Assembly: GCF_039540575.1 (NCBI RefSeq)
Contig: NZ_BAABFC010000014.1
Span: 1 to 64,000, forward strand
DNA from: Pseudaeromonas paramecii
Lineage (GTDB): Bacteria; Pseudomonadota; Gammaproteobacteria; Enterobacterales; Aeromonadaceae
DNA: 64,000 nucleotides
Direction of reading: 5' to 3'
The notes beneath the pieces are model-generated. The model did no database searches. It was not told where the DNA came from and was given only the letters and a program-made list of their open reading frames with translations. Shown here piece by piece: positions 16,804 through 24,916 of this stretch (within the stretch, counting starts at the first letter, position 1; each line of letters begins with the position of its first letter). A program made the position numbers and the translations under genes.

Positions 16804-17688
16804 ATGAGCGACGAACAACCCTATCCTAGTACCGGCTCGTCCAGGAAGACCTGGCTGGAGCGATTGAGTCATCTGTTCCAGGGCGAGCCAAAAGATCTTG
16901 ATGAATTAGTGGGCGTCATCCAGGACGCTGAAGAGCGGGATGTCATCGACGGTGACACCAAGGAGATGATAGAAGGGGTGCTGGAAGTGGCCGAGCTGCG
17001 GGTGCGGGACATCATGATCCCCCGCTCCCAGATGGTCACCATACGCCGGGATCAGCCGGTGAGCAGCTTCCTGCCCATCATCATCGAATCCGCCCACTCC
17101 CGCTTCCCGGTGATCAACGAAGACAAGGATCACGTGGAAGGCATACTGCTGGCCAAGGACTTGCTGCAGTTCGGCTTTGCTCACACCGACGAGGAATTCA
17201 GCTTCGAGCGTATCCTGCGTCCGGCGGTGGTGGTGCCCGAGAGCAAGCGGGTGGATCGCCTGCTCAAGGAGTTCCAGCAGCAGCGCTACCACATGGCCAT
17301 AGTAGTGGACGAGTTCGGCGGCGTGTCCGGTCTCGTCACCATAGAGGACATCCTGGAGCTGATTGTCGGCGAGATCGAGGATGAGTACGACGAGCAGCAG
17401 GAGCAGCTGGAGCAGATCCGCCGCATCAGCAAGAGCGTCTACGCCGTCCATGCCCTGACCCCCATCGAAGACTTCAACGACCACTTCGGCGCCGAGTTCA
17501 GCGACGAAGAGGTGGATACGGTCGGCGGTCTGGTGATGCATGCCTTCGGCCACCTGCCCAAGAAGGGCGAGTCCATCCCGATCCAGGGCTATCACTTCAA
17601 GGTGGTCCATGCCGACCGCCGCCGCCTGCTGCAGCTGCAGGTGAAGATCCCCCACCCCCTTGATGAGAACGAGAACGGCGATGTTTGA
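16804..17688 (+). CDS. ybeX: CorC/YbeX CBS-domain protein
   Basis: A 294-residue cytoplasmic protein with two CBS domains (residues about 65-190; core motifs IMIPRSQMVTI and FGGVSGLVTIEDILE) and a C-terminal CorC/HlyC domain (IEDFNDHFGAEFSDEEVDTVGG). It is historically named CorC for magnesium/cobalt efflux; work in E. coli on YbeX also links it to ribosome metabolism, consistent with its place after ybeY. The eight-base overlap with lnt is conserved operon structure. Confidence 0.94.
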   Translation: MSDEQPYPSTGSSRKTWLERLSHLFQGEPKDLDELVGVIQDAEERDVIDGDTKEMIEGVLEVAELRVRDIMIPRSQMVTIRRDQPVSSFLPIIIESAHSRFPVINEDKDHVEGILLAKDLLQFGFAHTDEEFSFERILRPAVVVPESKRVDRLLKEFQQQRYHMAIVVDEFGGVSGLVTIEDILELIVGEIEDEYDEQQEQLEQIRRISKSVYAVHALTPIEDFNDHFGAEFSDEEVDTVGGLVMHAFGHLPKKGESIPIQGYHFKVVHADRRRLLQLQVKIPHPLDENENGDV

Positions 17689-19231
17689 CCGCCTGGGCCC
17701 GCGCTGGGCCAGCTTCCGTAGTTCCGTGTGGCGCGCCCGTCTGGGCGCGTTCCTTTGTGGCGCCCTGGCGGTGCCCGCCTTCGCCCCCTTCGGGATCTGG
17801 CCCCTGGCCCTGCTCTCCCTGCTGAGCCTGCTGGCCCTGCTGCAGGGGCAACGCCCCCGCCGCGCCCTGTGGTTGGGCCTGGCCTGGGGGCTGGGCCTCA
17901 ACCTGCCGGGGCTGTGGTGGATCCATGTCAGCATGACCCAGTTCGGCGGCATCAACCTGCCCATGGCGGTGGTGCTGGTGGGTCTGTTGTGCCTCTATCT
18001 GTCGCTGTTTCCGGCCCTGGCCTGCGGCCTGCTGGCCCGCTTCTGGCCCACCTCGGACTGGCGCCGCTACCTGGTGGGCCTGCCATTGCTGTGGCTGCTG
18101 GCGGACTGGGGGCTGGGGCACCTGCTCACCGGCTTCCCCTGGCTGTGGCTGGGTTACAGCCAGATCGACAGCCCCTTGGCCGGGTTTGCCCCCCTGCTGG
18201 GGGTCCAGGGGGTCACCTTGGCCGGGATGCTGAGCGTTGCCGGGATGCTGCTGGCCGCCCGGCAACGCCGCTGGCCCTGGCTGCTGCTGCCCCTGGGACT
18301 GTTTGGCCTCGGCGCCCTGCTCAAACCCATAGCCTGGACCCAGGAGGGCAAGCCCCTCAAGTTCGCCCTGATGCAGGGCAACATTCCCCAGGCCATGAAG
18401 TGGGATCCGGCCATGGTGCGCCCCACCCTGCTGCGCTACATGGACATGAGTCGCCTGAACCAGGATGCCGATGTCATCATCTGGCCCGAGTCCGCCGTGC
18501 CGGCCCTGGAGAACGAGGTGCCCGAGTTTTTGGTGAACGTGGACAAGGCGATGCGCTTCAACAACACCGGCTTCATCACCGGCATCCAGGTGATGGAACC
18601 GGACACGGAGCGCTTCTACAACGCCCTGCTGGGGCTGGGGCAGATGGATCAGGACGAGCTGGAGGAGTACCACTTCGGCCACGCCAACCGCTACTACAAG
18701 CACCACCTGCTGCCCATCGGCGAGTTCGTGCCCTTCGGCGATCTGCTGCGGCCCCTGGCGCCCTTCTTCAACCTGCCCATGTCGTCGTTTTCCCGCGGTG
18801 AGGCGGTGCAGCCCAACCTGCTGGTGCAGGGTCACCACTTCGCCCCGGCCATCTGCTACGAGATCGCCTTCTCCGACGAGCTGCGCCGCAACGTCAACGC
18901 CGACACCCACTACATAGTGACCGTCTCCAACGACACCTGGTTCGGCACCAGCATAGGTCCCTGGCAGCACATGAGTATCGCCCGCATGCGGGCCCTGGAG
19001 CTGGGCAAGCCGGTGCTGCGCGCCACCAACAGCGGGGTGACCGTGGTGATCAACGCCAAGGGTCAGGTGATGAAGACACTGCCGCAATTTGAGGAAGGGG
19101 TGCTGCGGGCCTCGGTGGCACCGGCCCAAGGGCAAACGCCCTACAACCGCCTGGGCTCGGCGCCCCTGCTGTTGCTGTTGGCCCTGGGCTGGCTGCTGGG
19201 CCGCTGGCGGCGGCCGCAGGACCAGGCCTGA
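17681..19231 (+). CDS. lnt: Apolipoprotein N-acyltransferase
   Basis: The inner-membrane enzyme that adds the third acyl chain to the N-terminal cysteine of lipoproteins. The 516-residue product has about eight membrane helices in residues 1-215 and a periplasmic nitrilase-like domain. The catalytic triad appears in the expected contexts: Glu in WPESAVP, Lys in YKHHLLPIGEF, Cys in PAICYEIAF. The start at 17681 gives a normal-length N terminus; in-frame codons at 17660 and 17663 would add a few residues. It is last in the miaB-lnt group and is followed by a terminator hairpin. Confidence 0.95.
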   Translation: MFDRLGPRWASFRSSVWRARLGAFLCGALAVPAFAPFGIWPLALLSLLSLLALLQGQRPRRALWLGLAWGLGLNLPGLWWIHVSMTQFGGINLPMAVVLVGLLCLYLSLFPALACGLLARFWPTSDWRRYLVGLPLLWLLADWGLGHLLTGFPWLWLGYSQIDSPLAGFAPLLGVQGVTLAGMLSVAGMLLAARQRRWPWLLLPLGLFGLGALLKPIAWTQEGKPLKFALMQGNIPQAMKWDPAMVRPTLLRYMDMSRLNQDADVIIWPESAVPALENEVPEFLVNVDKAMRFNNTGFITGIQVMEPDTERFYNALLGLGQMDQDELEEYHFGHANRYYKHHLLPIGEFVPFGDLLRPLAPFFNLPMSSFSRGEAVQPNLLVQGHHFAPAICYEIAFSDELRRNVNADTHYIVTVSNDTWFGTSIGPWQHMSIARMRALELGKPVLRATNSGVTVVINAKGQVMKTLPQFEEGVLRASVAPAQGQTPYNRLGSAPLLLLLALGWLLGRWRRPQDQA

Positions 19232-19238
19232 TCCGGAG

Positions 19239-19265
19239 CGGGCGCCTGACGGGCGCCCGTTTCAT
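19239..19265 (+). terminator. Terminator after lnt
   Basis: Seven-base stem CGGGCGC (19239-19245) with GCGCCCG (19253-19259), followed by TTTCATT. It sits between convergent lnt and ybeL. Confidence 0.7.
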
Positions 19266-19274
19266 TGCCGCGGG

Positions 19275-19757
19275 TCAGGGCGCCAGCGGCTCACGGCGAA
19301 ATTCCGTGCCCTCGCACTGGAGGCAGCTGGCCAGCCGCTCCGGGTGCAGCACCAGGCGGCGATAACCGCAGCCCTCGCACACCAGGACGCCCAGCCCCAC
19401 CCTATCCCCCGCCCGGTAGTGGCCCTGGTGCTGGATGTCTTGCAACATCTCCACCCACTGCAGCTGACTGCGATCCGACAGATCCAGCAGCCAGCCCCAG
19501 ATGGACTCTTTGAGTGACTGATAGAAGGCGCTGTCGGCATAGCCGCCCGGCGTCTGCTCGAACTGCCGCAGATCCTCCCGCACATACTCGGCCACCAGGG
19601 CCCACTCGTCCTGGGTCAGCTCGCCGGCGGCTTCCAGATACGCCTGGGTCTGTTCGATCAGCTCATCCAGCCGCTGGGACTGGACGGTTTCGGTGTCGTG
19701 GATCTCCTGCTTGAGGCGCAGGATGAAGGTCTCGTAGGCGTGCTGCAGTTTGGACAT
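19275..19757 (-). CDS. ybeL: YbeL-like zinc-ribbon protein (DUF1451)
   Basis: A 160-residue soluble protein: an acidic, largely helical N-terminal 105 residues and a C-terminal zinc ribbon with two CxxC pairs (VCEGCGYRRL and SCLQCEGTEF). This is the DUF1451/YbeL architecture; E. coli ybeL is also next to leuS. Function is not established. It is transcribed away from leuS and converges on lnt. Confidence 0.88.
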   Translation of the reverse strand: MSKLQHAYETFILRLKQEIHDTETVQSQRLDELIEQTQAYLEAAGELTQDEWALVAEYVREDLRQFEQTPGGYADSAFYQSLKESIWGWLLDLSDRSQLQWVEMLQDIQHQGHYRAGDRVGLGVLVCEGCGYRRLVLHPERLASCLQCEGTEFRREPLAP

Positions 19758-19815
19758 AGGGCCTCCGGGTCATGGATGGCCGCACCGGGCAAAGGTTGCC
19801 CCGGCACCGCCGGTA

Positions 19816-19844
19816 TTGTTGCTCCCTGCCATTACAAGTATTCT
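19816..19844 (+). promoter_or_regulatory. Possible leuS promoter
   Basis: TTGTTG (19816-19821) and TATTCT (19839-19844) at 17-base spacing, 63 bases before the leuS ATG. Only moderate matches. Confidence 0.35.
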
Positions 19845-19907
19845 ATGGCGATTTTCCAGCGGGATTGCCAATCCAATTCACACATATCGGATAGCCAGAT
19901 GTCAGCC

Positions 19908-22487
19908 ATGCAAGAACAGTATCAACCCCAGATCCTCGAGCAGGACGTTCAGCGTCACTGGGAACAGCGCCAGACCTTCAAAGCCGTAGAGAAAGTGGAC
20001 AAGGAGAAGTTCTACTGCCTCTCCATGTTCCCCTACCCGTCTGGTCGCCTGCACATGGGGCACGTTCGTAACTACACCATCGGCGACGTCATCTCCCGCT
20101 ATCAGCGTCTGAACGGCAAGAACGTGCTGCAGCCCATCGGCTGGGACGCCTTCGGCCTGCCGGCGGAAAACGCCGCCATCAAGAACAACACGGCGCCGGC
20201 CAAGTGGACCTACGAGAACATCGAATACATGAAGGGCCAGCTGAAGATGCTGGGCCTGGGCTACGACTGGGATCGCGAGCTGGCCACCTGCACCCCGGAT
20301 TACTACCGCTGGGAGCAGTGGTTCTTCACCGAGCTGTACAAGAAGGGGCTGGTCTACAAGAAGACCTCCTCCGTCAACTGGTGTCCCAATGACCAGACGG
20401 TGCTGGCCAACGAGCAGGTGCAGGACGGCTGCTGCTGGCGCTGCGATACCCCGGTGGAGCAAAAAGAGATCCCCCAGTGGTTCATCAAGATCACCGCCTA
20501 CGCCGAAGAGCTGCTCACCGATCTGGACAAGCTGGATGGCTGGCCCGAGATGGTCAAGACCATGCAGCGCAACTGGATCGGCCGCTCCGAAGGCCTGACC
20601 ATGACCTTCGCGGTGGACGGCAGCGACCAGCACTTTGACATCTACACCACCCGCCCGGACACCCTGATGGGCGTCACCTACGTGGCGGTGGCCGCCGGTC
20701 ACCCCCTGGCCCGTCAGGCCGCCGAAGGCAACCCGGCCCTGGCCGACTTCCTGGACGAGTGCAAGAACACCAAGGTGGCCGAAGCCGAGCTGGCCACCAT
20801 GGAGAAGAAGGGCATGGCCACCGGCCTGTACGCCCTGCACCCCATAGATGGCCGTCGCGTGCCCATCATGGTGGCCAACTTCGTGCTGATGGATTACGGC
20901 ACCGGCGCCGTGATGGCGGTACCGGCCCACGATCAGCGGGACTTTGAATTCGCCCAGAAATACGGTCTGGAGATCCGCCCGGTGATCCTGGCTGCCGACG
21001 GCAACGAGCCGGATGTGAGCGCCGCCGCCCACACCGACAAGGGCCTGCTGTTCAACTCCGGCGACTTTGACGGCCTGGACTTCCAGGGCGCCTTCGACGC
21101 CATCTGCGCCCGCCTGGAAGCTGCCGGCAAGGGCAAGCGCACCGTCAACTACCGCCTGCGCGACTGGGGTGTCTCCCGTCAGCGCTACTGGGGTGCCCCC
21201 ATCCCCATGCTCACCACCGAAGACGGTACCGTGGTGCCGGCCCCGGCCGAGCAGTTGCCGGTGATACTGCCCGAAGACGTGGTGATGGACGGCGTACAGA
21301 GCCCCATCAAGGCCGATCCGGCGTGGGCCAAGACTCAGATCGACGGTCAGCCGGCCCTGCGGGAAACCGACACCTTCGACACCTTCATGGAGTCCTCCTG
21401 GTACTTCGCCCGCTACTGCTGCCCGGACTATCAGGAAGGCATGCTGGATCCGGTGCGCGCCAACCACTGGCTGCCGGTGGATCAGTACATCGGCGGTATC
21501 GAACACGCCTGTATGCACCTGCTGTACGCCCGCTTCTTCCACAAGCTGCTGCGTGACGCCGGCATGGTGAACAGCGACGAGCCCTTCACCCGCCTGCTGT
21601 GCCAGGGCATGGTGCTGGCCGACGCCTTCTACTACACCGACAACGGCGCCCGCGTCTGGGTCAGCCCGGTGGACGTCAAGGTAGAACGGGATGCCAAGGG
21701 CGCCATCATCAAGGCGGTGGACAACGAGGGCCATGAGCTGGTGCACGCCGGCATGACCAAGATGTCCAAGTCCAAGAACAACGGCATTGACCCCCAGCTG
21801 ATGGTGGAGCGCTATGGCGCCGATACGGTGCGACTGTTCATGATGTTCGCCTCCCCCGCCGACATGACCCTGGAATGGCAGGAGTCCGGCGTGGAAGGGG
21901 CCCAGCGCTTCCTGCGCCGGCTGTGGAAGGCAGTGGCCGACCACGTGGCCCGAGGCCCGGTGGCGCCGCTGGATGTCGCCAGCCTGTCCAACGAACAGAA
22001 GGCCCTGCGTCGCGAGCTGCACAAGACCATTGCCAAGGTGTCTGACGACATCGGTCGCCGCCAGACCTTCAACACCGCCATCGCCGCCATCATGGAGCTG
22101 ATGAACCGCCTGGCCAAGGCACCGCAGGAGTCCGACTCCGACCGCGCCCTGACCCAGGAGGTGCTGAGCCAGGTGGTACTGATGCTCTACCCCATCACCC
22201 CCCACACCGCCTTTGCCCTGTGGCAGGCCCTGGGTGGCGAAGGTGACGTGGACGAGGCCCAATGGCCCACCGCCGATGCCGCCGCCATGGTGGAAGACGA
22301 GAAGCTCATCGTGGTGCAGGTGAACGGCAAGGTGCGAGGCAAGATCACCGTGGCCGCCGACGCCAGCGAAGAAGCGGTCAAGACACTGGCCTTCGCCGAC
22401 GCCAGCGTGGCCAAGTTCACCGACGGCAAGGAAGTGCGCAAGGCCATCTATGTGCCGGGCAAGCTGCTGAACCTGGTGGTGGCCTGA
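19908..22487 (+). CDS. leuS: Leucyl-tRNA synthetase
   Basis: Class I aminoacyl-tRNA synthetase charging tRNA-Leu; 859 residues, as in E. coli (860). The HIGH motif appears as HMGH (residues 49-52) and KMSKS at residues 618-622. The CP1 editing domain is present (TTRPDTLMGVTYVAV). The start is placed at the ATG giving the conserved QEQYQP N terminus; an ATG nine bases earlier (19899) is possible. The stop overlaps the lptE start by one base, beginning the leuS-lptE-holA operon. Confidence 0.97.
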   Translation: MQEQYQPQILEQDVQRHWEQRQTFKAVEKVDKEKFYCLSMFPYPSGRLHMGHVRNYTIGDVISRYQRLNGKNVLQPIGWDAFGLPAENAAIKNNTAPAKWTYENIEYMKGQLKMLGLGYDWDRELATCTPDYYRWEQWFFTELYKKGLVYKKTSSVNWCPNDQTVLANEQVQDGCCWRCDTPVEQKEIPQWFIKITAYAEELLTDLDKLDGWPEMVKTMQRNWIGRSEGLTMTFAVDGSDQHFDIYTTRPDTLMGVTYVAVAAGHPLARQAAEGNPALADFLDECKNTKVAEAELATMEKKGMATGLYALHPIDGRRVPIMVANFVLMDYGTGAVMAVPAHDQRDFEFAQKYGLEIRPVILAADGNEPDVSAAAHTDKGLLFNSGDFDGLDFQGAFDAICARLEAAGKGKRTVNYRLRDWGVSRQRYWGAPIPMLTTEDGTVVPAPAEQLPVILPEDVVMDGVQSPIKADPAWAKTQIDGQPALRETDTFDTFMESSWYFARYCCPDYQEGMLDPVRANHWLPVDQYIGGIEHACMHLLYARFFHKLLRDAGMVNSDEPFTRLLCQGMVLADAFYYTDNGARVWVSPVDVKVERDAKGAIIKAVDNEGHELVHAGMTKMSKSKNNGIDPQLMVERYGADTVRLFMMFASPADMTLEWQESGVEGAQRFLRRLWKAVADHVARGPVAPLDVASLSNEQKALRRELHKTIAKVSDDIGRRQTFNTAIAAIMELMNRLAKAPQESDSDRALTQEVLSQVVLMLYPITPHTAFALWQALGGEGDVDEAQWPTADAAAMVEDEKLIVVQVNGKVRGKITVAADASEEAVKTLAFADASVAKFTDGKEVRKAIYVPGKLLNLVVA

Positions 22488-22972
22488 TGCGTGGCCTGGG
22501 GCTCGTCCTCACTTGCCTGCTGGGCCTGCTGCTGGGCGGCTGCGGCTATCACCTGCGGGGCGGCAGCCAGCTGCTGCCCCCGGAGCTCTCCCGCCTCCAG
22601 CTCATCGGCGATGAGCGCAGCGACCTCTACCGCGCCGTGGCCCTGCGCCTGCGCCGGGCCAACGTCCAGCTGGTGACCGCCGACGAGTCGGCGGCCGTGC
22701 TGACCCTGGGTGACATCAGTGTGCGCAACGAGGCGGCCTCGGTAGACAGCCGCAGTCAGGTGGTGGAATACCTGATGCTGTTCAACACCCACTGCACCCT
22801 GACGGTGCCCAATCACGAGCCGCAACAGTTCAACGCCAGCTTCAACCGCAGCTTCCTGAACAAGGCCAACCAGGCCCTGGCTTCCAGCCGGGAACAGGAG
22901 CAGCTCAAGGATGAAATGCTGGAGCAGACCGCGGATCAGATCCTCATCCAGCTCAGCCGCCTCAAGTTCTGA
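22487..22972 (+). CDS. lptE: LPS-assembly lipoprotein LptE
   Basis: A 161-residue outer-membrane lipoprotein that plugs the LptD barrel and delivers LPS to the cell surface. The signal sequence ends with lipobox LLGGC (Cys near 19), followed by the family GYHLRG motif. It overlaps leuS and holA by one base each, the arrangement found in E. coli. Confidence 0.94.
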   Translation: MRGLGLVLTCLLGLLLGGCGYHLRGGSQLLPPELSRLQLIGDERSDLYRAVALRLRRANVQLVTADESAAVLTLGDISVRNEAASVDSRSQVVEYLMLFNTHCTLTVPNHEPQQFNASFNRSFLNKANQALASSREQEQLKDEMLEQTADQILIQLSRLKF

Positions 22973-24015
22973 TGCGCCTGTACCCGGAACAAGTCGCCGA
23001 TCACCTGAAGAAGGGGCTCGCCCCCTGTTATCTGGTGTTCGGCGATGACCCCCTGATCAAACTCGAGACCCTGGATCGGCTGCGCCACACCGCCGCCGAA
23101 CAGGGCTTCACCGAACGCCACTGCTTTGCCACCGACGACGGCCTGGACTGGTCCCTGCTGCTGGAGACCTGCCAGGCGCTGAGCCTGTTTGCCAGCCGCC
23201 AGATCATCGAGCTGGAGCTGGGCGCCAAGCCGCCCAAGGAGTGGGCCGAGCGTATCCGCGAGCTGCAGGAGCGCCTGCACCCGGATCTGCTGCTGTTGCT
23301 ACACGGCCCCCGGCTGTCCGCCGCCCAGAGCAAGAGCAAGTGGTTTGAGGCCTTAAGCCGGCTCGGCGTCTATGTGCCGGTGGCGACGCCGGAGGCCAAG
23401 CAGTTCCCCCGCTGGATGCAGCAACGGGCTCAGCAAAGCGGCCTGCAGCTGCAACCCGAAGCCCTGCAGCTGATGTGCCACGCCTTCGAGGGCAACCTGC
23501 TGGCCGCCGCCCAGGAGCTGGAGAAGCTCGCCCTGCTGGGCCTGCCCCAGCCCATCAGCCTGGCGGTGCTGCAGGAGAACATCACCCAGCACAATCATTT
23601 CACCCCGTTTCAGCTCATCGATGCCCTGCTGGCCGGCAAGGTCAACCGGGGCAGCCGCATCCTGCAGCAGTTGCGCGAAGAAGGGGTAGAAGCGGGCCTG
23701 CTGGCCTGGACCCTGGCCCGGGAAATCGAGCAACTGCTGGGGTTGCAGCTGGCCGCCCGTCAGGGCCAGTCCCTGGCCCAGCTGTTTGCCCAGGCCCGCA
23801 TCTGGCAGAGCCGTCAGGCCCTCTACCAGCAGGCCCTGCAGCGGCTGCCACTGCCCAAGCTGCGCCAGCTGCTACACGGTGCCAGTGAGCTCAATCGCCT
23901 GCTGGGGCGCTTCGAGCAGGAGTCGGCCTGGCTCTTGTTGCAGGCCCTCTGTCTGGGCTTCAAGGACGCCAATGCATTGCCCCCTTGCCTGCTGAGTGCA
24001 CCTGAGGCACCCTAG
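22972..24015 (+). CDS. holA: DNA polymerase III delta subunit
   Basis: The clamp-loader subunit that opens the beta sliding clamp. It is 347 residues long (E. coli 343), with the N-terminal pattern LAPCYLVFGDDPLIKLET, the DnaA-like core and a helical C-terminal collar domain. It begins one base inside lptE. Downstream (24016-24101) is a GC-rich inverted repeat and then the rsfS promoter. Confidence 0.95.
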   Translation: MRLYPEQVADHLKKGLAPCYLVFGDDPLIKLETLDRLRHTAAEQGFTERHCFATDDGLDWSLLLETCQALSLFASRQIIELELGAKPPKEWAERIRELQERLHPDLLLLLHGPRLSAAQSKSKWFEALSRLGVYVPVATPEAKQFPRWMQQRAQQSGLQLQPEALQLMCHAFEGNLLAAAQELEKLALLGLPQPISLAVLQENITQHNHFTPFQLIDALLAGKVNRGSRILQQLREEGVEAGLLAWTLAREIEQLLGLQLAARQGQSLAQLFAQARIWQSRQALYQQALQRLPLPKLRQLLHGASELNRLLGRFEQESAWLLLQALCLGFKDANALPPCLLSAPEAP

Positions 24016-24026
24016 CAAGCCCCCGG

Positions 24027-24057
24027 GGCCGGCGTGCTATACTGCCGGGCGTTTTTT
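24027..24057 (+). promoter_or_regulatory. Extended -10 promoter of rsfS inside a terminator-like repeat
   Basis: TGC followed by TATACT (24035-24043) is a strong extended -10 element without a clear -35. It lies in the loop of CCGGC...GCCGG, followed by GCG and a T run (24052-24057), which could terminate holA transcription. One short stretch may serve both roles. Confidence 0.55.
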
Positions 24058-24101
24058 ATTCAATCTCACTACTTATTCCAGTTACCAAAGGAGGCCGCCT
24101 C

Positions 24102-24440
24102 TTGCAGGGTCAAGCACTTCAAGCATTCATCATCGACAAGATTGACGATCTCAAGGGCCGCGACATCATCACCCTGGATGTGCGTGGCAAGTCCAGCATG
24201 ACCGATTGCATGATCATCTGCAGCGGCAACTCCAGCCGGCATGTCATCTCCATCGCCGAGCACGTGGAGGAGGAGGTCCGCCACACCGGCCTGCTGCCTC
24301 TGGGCATCGAGGGTCGGGATACCGGTGAATGGGTGCTGCTGGATCTGGGTGAGGTGGTGGTCCACGTGATGCAGGACGAGACCCGCAACCTATATCAGCT
24401 GGAGAAGCTGTGGAGCGGCAGCCTGGGCGCCGCGGCCTGA
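24102..24440 (+). CDS. rsfS: Ribosomal silencing factor RsfS
   Basis: A 112-residue protein that binds ribosomal protein uL14 and blocks subunit joining under nutrient limitation. The sequence LQGQALQAFIIDKIDDLKGRDI is almost that of E. coli RsfS, which also starts with TTG. The TTG here follows a very strong AAAGGAGG (24087-24094) by seven bases, which settles the start. Conserved SDCMIIC-like core: STDCMIICSGNSSRHV is seen as SMTDCMIICSGNSSRHV. Two bases separate it from rlmH. Confidence 0.95.
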   Translation: MQGQALQAFIIDKIDDLKGRDIITLDVRGKSSMTDCMIICSGNSSRHVISIAEHVEEEVRHTGLLPLGIEGRDTGEWVLLDLGEVVVHVMQDETRNLYQLEKLWSGSLGAAA

Positions 24441-24442
24441 GC

Positions 24443-24913
24443 ATGAAGATCCAGCTGATTGCGGTGGGCACCAAGATGCCTGACTGGGTGGAGACCGCCT
24501 TCACCGAATACCAGCGGCGCTTTCCCAAGGACCTGCCGTTGGAGCTCATCGAGATCCCGGCCGGCAAACGGGGCAAGAACGCCGACATTCCCCGCATCCT
24601 GCAAAAGGAGGGGGAGCTGACCCTGGCCGCCCTGGCCAAGGGGGCAAGGGTGGTCACCCTGGATATCCCCGGCAAAACCTGGACCACGCCCCAGTTGGCC
24701 CAGCAGCTGGAGAGCTGGAAGCAGGATGGTCGGGATGTGGCCCTGCTCATCGGTGGCCCCGAAGGGCTGGCCCCCGAGTGCAAGGCCGCCGCCGAGCAAA
24801 GCTGGTCCCTATCGCCCCTGACCCTGCCCCATCCCCTAGTGCGGGTGGTGGTGGCCGAGAGCCTCTACCGGGCCTGGAGCATCACCGCCAACCACCCCTA
24901 CCATAGGGAATAA
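24443..24913 (+). CDS. rlmH: 23S rRNA (pseudouridine1915-N3)-methyltransferase RlmH
   Basis: A SPOUT-fold methyltransferase modifying pseudouridine 1915 in helix 69 of 23S rRNA. It has 156 residues (E. coli 155), the SAM-binding knot motif LLIGGPEGLAPE, and the terminal RAWSITANHPYHRE tail typical of the family. It is co-transcribed after rsfS and three bases before mrdA. Confidence 0.96.
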   Translation: MKIQLIAVGTKMPDWVETAFTEYQRRFPKDLPLELIEIPAGKRGKNADIPRILQKEGELTLAALAKGARVVTLDIPGKTWTTPQLAQQLESWKQDGRDVALLIGGPEGLAPECKAAAEQSWSLSPLTLPHPLVRVVVAESLYRAWSITANHPYHRE

Positions 24914-24916
24914 GTC

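Noticed and set aside
17660..17680. Earlier lnt start codons
   Set aside because: They add seven non-conserved residues inside corC; the ATG at 17681 gives the usual length.
19902..22262. 786-codon open frame antisense to leuS
   Set aside because: A shadow of GC-rich third positions; the translation is His/Gly/Val-rich low complexity, and leuS is certain.
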